From: Bacteroidota bacterium | GTDB taxonomy: Bacteria > Bacteroidota > Bacteroidia > Bacteroidales > WCHB1-69 | Length of the DNA: 13,051 nt | Reading direction: 5' to 3' | Assembly (NCBI GenBank): GCA_023459435.1 | Contig: JAEWUL010000122.1 | Location: 1-13,051, forward strand | Shown here: positions 5,871-13,051 of the stretch, piece after piece | How positions within the stretch are numbered: the first letter of the stretch is position 1 | Layout: every line of letters begins with the position of its first letter | Translations under genes and position numbers: made by a program | Notes under the pieces: model-generated | Told to the model about the DNA's origin: nothing | Databases searched by the model: none | The model's input: the letters and a program-made list of their open reading frames with translations, nothing else

Positions 5871-8394
5871 TACCTCTTTTTTCTTTACTGTTTTGTTTTG
5901 TTTGTTCTTCTTTTCTGGCTTTGCTCAGTTTCAAACATCAAATATCATCTATTCCGGGCCCCATAAAGTTCTGAAGCCCCTGATTTCCGATTCATTAAAT
6001 GTGAATGGAGAATCTTTTCGGGATCAGAATCTGTTAAAGAATTTCCCTCTGTCAGAGAAATTCTTTGCAAATGGTTCTTCAATCAATGCAGATACTTCCG
6101 GATTGTTTTTGTTTAAAACGGATCCAAAAAATTATGGAATCCATTTTTTTAAAGTTCTTATTAAACCAGATCATTTTGTCAAAGGTTCTCTGGAAATCAA
6201 AGCAACCGGAATGGTAGAAGTGTTCATAAACGGTGAAAAGAAAAAGGATAAATATTCATTTGACTCCCTTTCTAAATCGATCACCATTGAAACGTCATTT
6301 GAACCTATGGTGTACGAATTGGTTGTTAAATACCTTACATCTCCCGATACTTTGGGCGCTTCTCAGGAATTGGGGATCTCTTTTAAGGTTTCTAAAGGTA
6401 ATACAATCCATTTTTTTAATTCAGAATTACAAAGAACATTTACGATTCATAACTTGCAGGATGGGAAAAATATAAGAGGTGTAGAAATCTCTCCAAATGG
6501 GAAGTATTGTCTGGTTACTTATACAGAACGTGTGGATAATAAAACAACCCGTTACTCAGAACTGATGGATACTGAAACAGGTAAAGTGTTGATTCAAAAT
6601 AATGGCTATTTAAATCAGGCTCATTGGATGCCCAAAAGTAACCTGCTCTATTTTACACGTGATGGATTAAAAGGGTTGGAACTTGTTACCATGAATCCAC
6701 AGACTTTTCAGCTTCAAGTGATTGAAAATAATCTGCCAAAAGGGGATTTTATTTTTTATGATTATGATAACACCGTGATCTACACTATTAAATCGGAAGC
6801 ACCGAAAGAGAAGAATGGAATGAATAGAATCCTGGATAATAGCGATCGTTATAATGCATTTAGAACTCGCTATACCCTGGCTAAATATGATTTAAAAACG
6901 GGAATTTATCAACCCTTAACCTTTGGTTTCAGATCAACATACCTTCATGATATCAGTCATGATAGTAAATATATCCTGTTTGGTACTTCAAAAACAGATT
7001 ATACTCAACGTCCTTTCTCCTCAGCAAGTTTGTACAGTATGAATCTGGAAACTCTGGCTATTGATTCGATATATGAGAACCAACCTTTTGTGAGTAGAGC
7101 CCAGTTTTCTCCTGATGAGACTCAACTTTTAATTACAGGTGCTCCTGATGCATTTGATAAACTGGGTTTAAATATCGGAAAAGAACCAATCTCTAACTCT
7201 TATGATAACCAATTGTTTATCTTCGATTTGCAAACCAAAAAAGTGACACCTATCACCAAAGATTTTAATCCCTCTGTTGAAAGTGCCGTCTGGAATCCTT
7301 TTGACCGGAAAATCTATATTAAAGTTGTGGATCAGGATTGTAATAGCTTATACACATGGGATTCCAAAACACAAACCTTTTCTAAAGTTAGACTTACGGA
7401 GGATGTGGTTAAGGATTTCTCTGTCGCATCCGGCTCTTCTGATTTGGTGTATTATGGTCAAAGTGCCAGCAATGCGGATCGACTCTATTTTGTTGGAGGG
7501 AAAAAAGGCGCTGAAAAGTGTTTGTACGATCTTTCTAAAGAGAAATTGAATGGTATGGTGTTAGGTGAAGTTCATGATTTTGATTTTAAAACAGCTGATG
7601 GGACAACCATTACCGGAAGATATTATCTTCCTCCTCATTTTGACACCAATAAAAAATACCCTATGTTGGTTTATTATTACGGAGGAACTACCCCAACAAT
7701 GAGAACCCTGGAGTTTAGTTATTCTATGCATATGTACGCTGCTTTAGGTTATGTAGTGTATACTTTAAATCCAAGCGGTACTATAGGTTTTGGACAGGAG
7801 TTCAGTGCCAGACATGTAAACGCCTGGGGGATCAGAACCGCTGATGAGATTATTCAGGGTACCAAAACATTCTATAGGTTATTTCCATTTGTTGATTCTT
7901 CCAAAATTGGTTGTTTTGGAGCCAGCTACGGTGGTTTTATGACAATGTATTTACAAACGCAAACCGACATTTTTGCTGCGGCTATCAGCCATGCAGGTAT
8001 CAGTGCACTTACAAGTTACTGGGGTGAAGGAAACTGGGGCATTGGCTATTGTTCCGTGGCAAATGCAGATACATACCCCTGGAATAATCAGATGTTTTTT
8101 GTAAATCAAAGTCCTCTGTTTCATGCGGATAAGATTAAAACGCCCCTTTTATTACTTCATGGAGATCAGGATGATAATGTTCCTGTAGGAGAAAGTATTC
8201 AAATGTATAACGCTTTGAAAATCCTGGGGAAAGAAGTGGAGTTTATTGAAGTGGAAGGGGAAAATCATGGTGTTGCTGATTATTATAAAAGAATATTATG
8301 GGCCAAAACCATGCAGGCCTGGTTCGCTAAATGGTTGCAAAACGATTCTACCTGGTGGGAGGAGATATACCCTGATACCAAAGATCGGTTGTAG
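5860..8394 (+). CDS. Exported S9 family serine peptidase (prolyl oligopeptidase/DPP4-like)
   Basis: This 844-residue peptidase probably cleaves short peptides in the periplasm or at the outer surface. A signal peptide (1-22, ending SGFAQ) is followed by an extra beta-rich region (about 25-195). Next comes a WD40-like beta-propeller (about 200-560) with PD40-type repeats such as EISPNGKYCLV, ISHDSKYILF and FSPDETQLLI. The C-terminal alpha/beta hydrolase (about 565-835) carries the full triad: Ser689 in GASYGGF, Asp771 in HGDQDDNVP, and His803 in ENHGVADYY. It is longer than the roughly 700-760 residues usual for bacterial DPP4-like enzymes, and the N-terminal region accounts for the difference. 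No T9SS tail or lipobox is present. The start at 5860 gives a clean signal peptide and overlaps the SGNH gene by 11 bp. Whether it acts on X-Pro dipeptides cannot be told from the sequence. Confidence 0.94.
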   Translation: MKNNTSFFFTVLFCLFFFSGFAQFQTSNIIYSGPHKVLKPLISDSLNVNGESFRDQNLLKNFPLSEKFFANGSSINADTSGLFLFKTDPKNYGIHFFKVLIKPDHFVKGSLEIKATGMVEVFINGEKKKDKYSFDSLSKSITIETSFEPMVYELVVKYLTSPDTLGASQELGISFKVSKGNTIHFFNSELQRTFTIHNLQDGKNIRGVEISPNGKYCLVTYTERVDNKTTRYSELMDTETGKVLIQNNGYLNQAHWMPKSNLLYFTRDGLKGLELVTMNPQTFQLQVIENNLPKGDFIFYDYDNTVIYTIKSEAPKEKNGMNRILDNSDRYNAFRTRYTLAKYDLKTGIYQPLTFGFRSTYLHDISHDSKYILFGTSKTDYTQRPFSSASLYSMNLETLAIDSIYENQPFVSRAQFSPDETQLLITGAPDAFDKLGLNIGKEPISNSYDNQLFIFDLQTKKVTPITKDFNPSVESAVWNPFDRKIYIKVVDQDCNSLYTWDSKTQTFSKVRLTEDVVKDFSVASGSSDLVYYGQSASNADRLYFVGGKKGAEKCLYDLSKEKLNGMVLGEVHDFDFKTADGTTITGRYYLPPHFDTNKKYPMLVYYYGGTTPTMRTLEFSYSMHMYAALGYVVYTLNPSGTIGFGQEFSARHVNAWGIRTADEIIQGTKTFYRLFPFVDSSKIGCFGASYGGFMTMYLQTQTDIFAAAISHAGISALTSYWGEGNWGIGYCSVANADTYPWNNQMFFVNQSPLFHADKIKTPLLLLHGDQDDNVPVGESIQMYNALKILGKEVEFIEVEGENHGVADYYKRILWAKTMQAWFAKWLQNDSTWWEEIYPDTKDRL

Positions 8395-8405
8395 AAGGTT
8401 ACAAC
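8388..8405. terminator. Small inverted repeat spanning two convergent stop codons, possible weak terminator
   Basis: gttgta (8388-8393) and tacaac (8400-8405) form a 6-bp stem with a 6-nt loop. The repeat covers the TAG of the S9 gene (8392-8394) and the complement of the TAA of the deacylase gene (8399-8401). There is no U tract on either side, so intrinsic termination is doubtful. It is the only hairpin I see in this 4-bp convergent junction. Confidence 0.25.
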
Positions 8406-8908
8406 TCTTCAGAATGGGAGTACAGATGAATCCATTCAAAGCTATTTTGACAATATTCTAGGAATTTGATAAAATCAGATTTTGAGATGATAAGTGATGC
8501 CGTATTGATGCAAGGGTGAAAACTTAATCGTTCTGCTTTCTGTAAGGTTTCGTCAATGAAAACATGCACATGATGGGTTGTATCATGGATTAATCCAAAT
8601 GGTGTTACTGAACCAGGTGTTACACCAAGCCATTTCTGAAGCCTTTCCGGAGATGCAAAGCTGAGTTTTCCTTGTTTTAACTGTTTCTCTATCAAATGAA
8701 TGTCCATCTCCTGATCGCAATTCAATAAAACCAAAAAGTGTTTGTTCCCTTTGTGATTTCTGAAGAAAAGATTCTTGCAATGCTGTGCATCATGCCCTTT
8801 CCAGTATTGTTTGGCAATCTCAATGGTTGGGGCAGCGGGGTGCTCAATATAGTCAAACTGGATGTTCAGCTGTTTTAACAGTTCGTAAAGCTTAGGATCT
8901 CCGTTCAT
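8399..8908 (-). CDS. Prolyl-tRNA deacylase-like editing protein (ProX/YbaK domain)
   Basis: This free-standing editing enzyme probably hydrolyses mischarged aminoacyl-tRNA in the cytoplasm, Ala-tRNA(Pro) if it is of the ProXp-ala (PrdX) type. The 169 residues match the single YbaK/ProRS-associated domain in length. Seen in sequence: FDYIEHPAAPTIEIA (18-32), CKNLFFRN with the conserved Lys45 of the family, FASPERLQKWLGVTPGSVTPFGL, a central HVHVFID strand, and FHPCINTASLIIS near the end, the phi-HPxxN element of ProXp-ala. There is no signal peptide. The ATG lies 6 bp after the stop of the phosphohexomutase gene, so the two are almost certainly co-transcribed, though no functional link is obvious. 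Its 3' end meets the S9 peptidase gene tail to tail. ProX-type is more likely than Cys-tRNA(Pro) YbaK because of the HPCxN motif. Confidence 0.9.
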   Translation of the reverse strand: MNGDPKLYELLKQLNIQFDYIEHPAAPTIEIAKQYWKGHDAQHCKNLFFRNHKGNKHFLVLLNCDQEMDIHLIEKQLKQGKLSFASPERLQKWLGVTPGSVTPFGLIHDTTHHVHVFIDETLQKAERLSFHPCINTASLIISKSDFIKFLEYCQNSFEWIHLYSHSEEL

Positions 8909-8914
8909 ACTGAG

Positions 8915-10264
8915 TTATTTATAGTTTTGGATAATCTCTGTTGCTTCTTTTAGCTTTTGATCTAACAACTCTTTCGTTTTGGCTTCCAGTAATAATCTTA
9001 AGTAGGGTTCTGTATTAGATGGCCTTACATTAAACCACCAATCCTGAAACTCAATTCGATATCCATCAAAATCCATGAGATTTTCAACCTTTTCCTGTGA
9101 TGTGAAATAGGCTTTTAAAGCTTCCATTGCTTCAGCCTTTTGTGAAATTCTGAAGTTGATCTCACCGGAATTGTGATAGGTGGCTATCGTTTGGATCAAC
9201 TCCGAAACTGAGATCCCTTTTTGTTTCATCTCACTGAAAACCCTAAGAATGATCAATGCAGCAACCATCGCTGAATCAGAATAATAAAAATCTTTTAAAT
9301 AATAATGCCCCGCAAACTCTCCCCCAAAAATTCCGTCTATCTCTCTGAGTTTCAGTGCTGCAAAAGCTCTTCCCACTTTCCAGATGTAAGGTGTAAATTG
9401 AAATTGTTGTAAATATTCACTTACCGACTTGGATGTTCTGATGTCTTGTATAAAAACACCTCCGTTTTTGTACTTTGGATCTTGACTGAAATAGTGTCCC
9501 ATTACAGCAATAAGTAAATCCGGTGGAATAAATGTTCCATTTTCATCTACAAACATGACCCTATCCGCATCTCCATCAAAAATAACCCCAATATCTGCTT
9601 TTGTTTGATTCACCAGCTTCTGTAAATCTACAATATTCTCCATCTCAAGCGGATTCGCTTCATGATTGGGAAATGTACCATCTAAGGTGTCAAAAAGGTA
9701 AATGTGTTCTGATCCAAAAACTTCTTTGGCTAACAATGAACCCATCCCATTAGAGCAATCTATAACTATTTTCAAGTTGGAAATATCTGATTGATAATTT
9801 TTTAAAAAACGAAGATACTCCTCTTTTACAGGATAGTCTATTATTTTACCCTTAGGCTCCTTAATCTCAACTTTATTTTGTAAAATCATAGTTTCCAAAT
9901 CTTTAAGACCACTATCGTATCCGCATGGAAGGGCATCTTTTCTGGAAACTTTGAGTCCGTTATATTCTTTTGGATTGTGGGATGCAGTGATCATAACAGA
10001 TCCAACAAAATGGTGCTTGGCTGTAAAATAGTACACCATTGGAGTTGTAGATAGTCCTATGTCATAGACATCAGCACCGGCATCGGTAATCCCATTCGTT
10101 AATGCACTGAAAATTTCCGGTGTAGAGATTCTCATATCTCTTCCAACAAGGATTTTTTTGGTTTTTAATAATTGGGGTAAGAAAAATCCAAATTTATATA
10201 TTATATCTAAATCAAAATCCTGATTGTAAATTCCTCTGAAATCGTATGCTTTAAATGCTCCCAT
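8915..10264 (-). CDS. manB: Phosphomannomutase/phosphoglucomutase (alpha-D-phosphohexomutase)
   Basis: This cytoplasmic enzyme interconverts hexose 6-phosphate and 1-phosphate (mannose and/or glucose), feeding GDP-mannose or UDP-glucose synthesis for envelope glycans. The four signature loops are present in order: the phosphoserine loop TASHNP with Ser95, the Mg-binding DGDADR (230-235), the sugar-specificity loop GGEFAGH (314-320), and the phosphate-binding RPSNTEP (414-420). The GEFAGH form, with Glu and an Ala/Ser, fits the PMM/PGM (AlgC-like) branch more than phosphoglucosamine mutase (GlmM). At 449 residues it is full length. The start at 10264 gives the canonical AYDFRGIY N-terminus. 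It is the first gene of a minus-strand pair with the deacylase and is read divergently from the GH20 gene. The symbol is by family; true sugar preference is not visible. Confidence 0.93.
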   Translation of the reverse strand: MGAFKAYDFRGIYNQDFDLDIIYKFGFFLPQLLKTKKILVGRDMRISTPEIFSALTNGITDAGADVYDIGLSTTPMVYYFTAKHHFVGSVMITASHNPKEYNGLKVSRKDALPCGYDSGLKDLETMILQNKVEIKEPKGKIIDYPVKEEYLRFLKNYQSDISNLKIVIDCSNGMGSLLAKEVFGSEHIYLFDTLDGTFPNHEANPLEMENIVDLQKLVNQTKADIGVIFDGDADRVMFVDENGTFIPPDLLIAVMGHYFSQDPKYKNGGVFIQDIRTSKSVSEYLQQFQFTPYIWKVGRAFAALKLREIDGIFGGEFAGHYYLKDFYYSDSAMVAALIILRVFSEMKQKGISVSELIQTIATYHNSGEINFRISQKAEAMEALKAYFTSQEKVENLMDFDGYRIEFQDWWFNVRPSNTEPYLRLLLEAKTKELLDQKLKEATEIIQNYK

Positions 10265-10274
10265 AACGTTTTTA

Positions 10275-10306
10275 TTTGCAAAATTATAGGAAATATCTTA
10301 TATTTG
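10275..10306 (+). promoter_or_regulatory. Bacteroidota-type promoter for the GH20 gene
   Basis: A -33 TTTG (10275-10278) and a -7 TATATTTG (10299-10306, matching TAnnTTTG) are separated by 20 bp. Initiation near 10311-10314 leaves a leader of about 15 nt before the ATG at 10328. This decides the start of the GH20 gene: a TTG at 10304 in the same frame lies inside the -7 element and would be upstream of the transcript start. Confidence 0.75.
10279..10286 (-). promoter_or_regulatory. Possible -7 element for the phosphohexomutase-deacylase operon
   Basis: On the minus strand this reads TAATTTTG, a TAnnTTTG match. Initiation would fall near 10272, about 8 nt before the ATG at 10264. No convincing -33 TTG is visible at the right distance. 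It is directly adjacent to the plus-strand -33 TTTG, again forming TTTGCAAA, so the two promoters of this 63-bp gap overlap. Confidence 0.5.
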
Positions 10307-10327
10307 CATCCTAAAATTTTAAAATTG

Positions 10328-12538
10328 ATGAATAAAGTTATACTTAGTCTCGTTTTCGTTTTGTTTTTTAATGTTCTATTCGCTCAAAATCAATACGATA
10401 TCATTCCCAAACCAGTTTCTTTAGTTCCAAGAGAAGGAGTGTTCAAAACTACTCTAAAATCTATTATGAATAGAGAAAACACCAATGCCCAATCTTTTCA
10501 GATGGTGAATGATCTTGAAATTGGGAAAGAGGGTTATAAAATATCGATACAACCCAATAAACTTATTGTTAAAGCATCTACTGATGCAGGTTTCTTTTAT
10601 GCAATTCAAACCCTGATGCAACTGATGCCTGCTGAGGTGTATCAAAAGAACTTTAATGATCAAACTCTTGTTGAGATCCCATGTTGCGAAATTAAAGATT
10701 TCCCCAGATTCCCATATAGAGGATTACATCTGGATGTGAGCAGACATATTTTTCCTGTCTCTTTTGTGAAGCGTTATATCGATTTAATGGCGATCCATAA
10801 GTTTAACTTTTTTCACTGGCATCTTACGGATGATCAAGGATGGCGCATTGAGATTAAAAGGTACCCTAAATTGCAGGAGATTGCATCGAAAAGGGCTCAA
10901 ACCTGGAAGGGGCACTATAATTCCGGTCTGGGTTATGATGAAACCCCTTATGGTGATTATTATACACAAAATGAAGTGAAAGAGATTGTAGCTTACGCCA
11001 GATCAAAATATATAACTATTGTTCCTGAAATTGAGATGCCAGGGCACGCTTTGGCTGCGATTACAGCTTATCCTGAGCTCTCTTGTACGGGAGGCCCTCA
11101 CAAAGTGGCAGAAACATGGGGTGTTTTTGAAGATGTGTTCTGTACAACAGATGAGACTTTTCTGTTTCTGGAAAATGTATTGACAGAGGTGATGACTCTC
11201 TTCCCTTACTCTCCATATATTCATATTGGAGGTGATGAGTCTCCAAAAACAAGATGGAAAGAGTGCCCCAAATGTCAGGATAGAATTCAAAAAGAACATC
11301 TGAAAGATGAACATGAACTGCAAACCTATTTTATGAATCGAATGGCCCGTTTTCTTGAAAGAAATGGTCGTCAGGCTATTGGCTGGGATGAGGTTTTGGA
11401 AGGTGGGATCCCTGATGGTGTGATTATCATGTCGTGGAGAGGTGAGGAGGGTGCCGTTCAGGCAGCACAAGCAAACCATTACGCAATCATGTCCCCTTCC
11501 GGCTCATTGTATCTAGATTATTACCAGGGAGTTCCCGAAACAGAACCAGTTGCTATCGGTGGCTTTCTTCCTCTAAACAGAGTCTACGAGTATGAACCAA
11601 TCCCCGCTACACTACCCGAAAATAGATCCCATTTTATTCTCGGACTTCAAGGCAATCTCTGGACTGAATATATCAAAACAACAGATCATGTAGAGTATAT
11701 GGCTTATCCTAGAGCCGCTGCCGTTGCAGAAATTGCCTGGTCTCCAAAATCTCATAAAAACTACCCCGATTTTCTTTCCCGTCTTTTAACCCATTTCTCC
11801 CGTTTGGATCAGTTAAATGTGAACTACTCGAAAAGCCATTTTGGAATAAAAGCAGTAACAGGATGGTCTGATCAAACTCAAAAACCTCAATTTGCACTGG
11901 CAACAGAATGTAAAAATTGTATGATCAAATATTCCACTAATGGTAAAGAACCAACCCTACAATCTGAAACCTATTCAAACCCCATAATAGTTTCTAAAAC
12001 TATTGAAATAAAAGCTCAGGCATTTAAAAATGGAGTGCCATTTTCACCACTATACTCTGAAAAAGTGATCTTGCATAAAGCAACCGGAAAACCTTATAAA
12101 ATGGATCACGTAAACCCTTCATATTCAGGAGGGCACCAATTTGCACTTACGGATGGAATCGTGGCAAACAGCAGCGCCTGGAACAGATGGGTGGGTACTT
12201 TAGGAAAAGATATGGATGTTCAAATCGATTTACTCGAAATGACAACTGTAAATAAAATTAAAATGCAGTTTTTTCATGCCCCAGATTCCTGGATTTATGG
12301 ACCTACTGAAGTAACTCTCTTCTCTTCAACTGATGGTAATCAATGGAAACAAGAGGATAAAGTAGTGTTCCATTCTGAAACCTATTCAAAAAAAGAGATC
12401 AAAGAACAACTTTTTAACAAAAAGATAAATACTAGATATATCAGGATTGTAGCCAAATCAATCGGTAAAATTCCTCCTGATGCTCAAGGAGCTGGGAATA
12501 ACGCTCATCTTTTTTGTAATGAAATCATAGTGGAATAA
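10328..12538 (+). CDS. Exported GH20 beta-N-acetylhexosaminidase with C-terminal Fn3-like and discoidin-like domains
   Basis: This enzyme removes terminal beta-linked GlcNAc or GalNAc from glycans by substrate-assisted catalysis outside the cytoplasm. Counting from the ATG at 10328 (736 residues), a signal peptide (1-20, ending VLFAQ) is followed by a GH20b domain (about 22-120) and the GH20 barrel (about 125-490). The barrel contains YRGLHLDVSRHIFP, FHWHLTDDQGWRIEIKRYP, the catalytic pair Asp303-Glu304 in HIGGDES, and the late NLWTEY and AAVAEIAWSP segments. A chitobiase C-terminal/Fn3-like domain (about 520-590, with IKYSTNGKEP) and an F5/8-type discoidin-like domain (about 600-736) complete it. 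There is no lipobox or T9SS tail, so the periplasm is the likely site. In-frame translation is also open from a TTG at 10304, but that codon lies in the promoter -7. The substrate could be chitooligosaccharide, host glycan or peptidoglycan fragments. Confidence 0.94.
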   Translation: MNKVILSLVFVLFFNVLFAQNQYDIIPKPVSLVPREGVFKTTLKSIMNRENTNAQSFQMVNDLEIGKEGYKISIQPNKLIVKASTDAGFFYAIQTLMQLMPAEVYQKNFNDQTLVEIPCCEIKDFPRFPYRGLHLDVSRHIFPVSFVKRYIDLMAIHKFNFFHWHLTDDQGWRIEIKRYPKLQEIASKRAQTWKGHYNSGLGYDETPYGDYYTQNEVKEIVAYARSKYITIVPEIEMPGHALAAITAYPELSCTGGPHKVAETWGVFEDVFCTTDETFLFLENVLTEVMTLFPYSPYIHIGGDESPKTRWKECPKCQDRIQKEHLKDEHELQTYFMNRMARFLERNGRQAIGWDEVLEGGIPDGVIIMSWRGEEGAVQAAQANHYAIMSPSGSLYLDYYQGVPETEPVAIGGFLPLNRVYEYEPIPATLPENRSHFILGLQGNLWTEYIKTTDHVEYMAYPRAAAVAEIAWSPKSHKNYPDFLSRLLTHFSRLDQLNVNYSKSHFGIKAVTGWSDQTQKPQFALATECKNCMIKYSTNGKEPTLQSETYSNPIIVSKTIEIKAQAFKNGVPFSPLYSEKVILHKATGKPYKMDHVNPSYSGGHQFALTDGIVANSSAWNRWVGTLGKDMDVQIDLLEMTTVNKIKMQFFHAPDSWIYGPTEVTLFSSTDGNQWKQEDKVVFHSETYSKKEIKEQLFNKKINTRYIRIVAKSIGKIPPDAQGAGNNAHLFCNEIIVE

Positions 12539-12582
12539 ATTACAAAGATCAACCATTTATTTATCTTATTTTTCAAACTGAT

Positions 12583-13051
12583 ATGCCAGGTACAACAATA
12601 AACGAGTTATTTCAAAATGCAGCCGTTTTAATTACTTTTGTAGTAGTTTATGATTTGTTCGCTCAATATAAATTTAAGATACATGTAGTGTTGAATAAAA
12701 TTCTACTCGGTGTATCTATTGGCTTGTTAGGGGTGGTGTTGATCTATACCGCTTACAGATCGGAATTAACCTATTTTATAGATGCCCGTTCCGTTTTACT
12801 TTCAATAAGTGGACTATTCTTTGGGGCAATCCCTACACTGATTGCAATGGGTATCACCATCCTTTTCAGGGTTTTTCAAGGTGGTGAAGCGGTATGGATT
12901 GGAGTATCAATTATTCTCTCTACTGGCTTTTTTGGATTGATAGTGAGGCACTTCTGGTATAAGAAACTCATAAATTTATCACATGTTGAAATCTTTCTCT
13001 TTGCCCTCTTTAACCATGTCGTTTTGATAATGATGATATTAGTTGTTACTC
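12583..13051 (+). CDS. N-terminal part of a multi-pass membrane protein, LytS-like 5TM receptor domain (truncated by window end)
   Basis: The frame from ATG 12583 stays open for 156 codons to the window edge. It encodes about five hydrophobic segments: about 10-27, 35-57, 70-95, 108-127 and 138-156. Between the second and third are FIDARSVLLSISGLFFGAIPT (65-85) and, further on, RVFQGGEAVWIGV. This matches the layout of the 5TM-5TMR_LYT domain of LytS/YhcK-type receptors, with its DxR near the third helix and Gly-rich turns. In that family the domain is followed by a histidine kinase, PAS/GAF or GGDEF output, which here would lie beyond the window. It begins 44 bp after the GH20 stop with no TAnnTTTG match between, so it may be co-transcribed with it. 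The output domain, and hence its function, cannot be known from this window. Confidence 0.72.
   Translation, partial: MPGTTINELFQNAAVLITFVVVYDLFAQYKFKIHVVLNKILLGVSIGLLGVVLIYTAYRSELTYFIDARSVLLSISGLFFGAIPTLIAMGITILFRVFQGGEAVWIGVSIILSTGFFGLIVRHFWYKKLINLSHVEIFLFALFNHVVLIMMILVVT

Noticed and set aside
11003..11479. 158-codon open frame on the minus strand inside the GH20 gene
   Set aside because: It is antisense to the conserved GH20 barrel, has no recognisable motifs and no promoter. It is a coding shadow.
11963..12390. A 17-bp exact direct repeat (tctgaaacctattcaaa) at 11963-11979 and 12374-12390
   Set aside because: Both copies lie in the GH20 coding frame, encode SETYS in two unrelated domains and have no flanking repeat structure. 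Coincidence in AT-rich coding DNA is enough.

Overview
The window comes from an AT-rich genome of the phylum Bacteroidota. Three signals point there. The first gene ends in a type IX secretion (T9SS) type A sorting tail. Promoters have the Bacteroidota form TTTG-N20/21-TAnnTTTG. Start codons lack clear Shine-Dalgarno sequences, and the families present (choice-of-anchor L adhesin, long-linker class A PBP, GH20 with a discoidin-like tail) are common in the phylum. I see no mobile element, CRISPR array, phage gene or origin. Almost every base is explained by ordinary envelope and housekeeping genes.

Layout. Positions 20-1599 hold a secreted choice-of-anchor L protein whose reading frame is broken by an apparent one-base deletion near 145-172. 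A bidirectional terminator (1603-1637) separates it from a convergent tRNA-Leu(GAG) gene (1639-1722, minus). A divergent promoter region (about 1723-1841) leads into a co-oriented run of four genes, 1842-8394: class A penicillin-binding protein, polyprenyl-phosphate-type GT2 glycosyltransferase, membrane-anchored SGNH-like protein, and exported S9 (prolyl oligopeptidase/DPP4-type) peptidase. Gaps of 29, 37 and -11 bp and no internal promoter match suggest one transcript. This run meets a two-gene minus-strand operon (phosphomanno/phosphoglucomutase, then a ProX/YbaK-type prolyl-tRNA deacylase; 10264-8399) tail to tail, with only 4 bp between the stop codons. A 63-bp divergent promoter region then leads to an exported GH20 beta-N-acetylhexosaminidase (10328-12538). 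The start of a multi-pass membrane protein of the LytS/5TM type (12583 on) runs off the window.

Together the genes concern the cell envelope: peptidoglycan synthesis (PBP1A), lipid-linked sugar synthesis (GT2), possible acyl or ester chemistry on a glycan (SGNH), hexose-phosphate supply (phosphohexomutase), amino-sugar glycan breakdown (GH20), peptide breakdown (S9) and perhaps envelope sensing (5TM-LYT). That functional link is inferred from neighbourhood. The most notable observations are the frameshifted T9SS protein, two divergent promoter regions in which a palindromic TTTGCAAA appears to serve one promoter's -33 and the opposing promoter's -7 at once, the PBP-GT2-SGNH-S9 gene run, and the N-terminal beta-rich extension of the S9 peptidase. 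I found no convincing new defence or mobile system.
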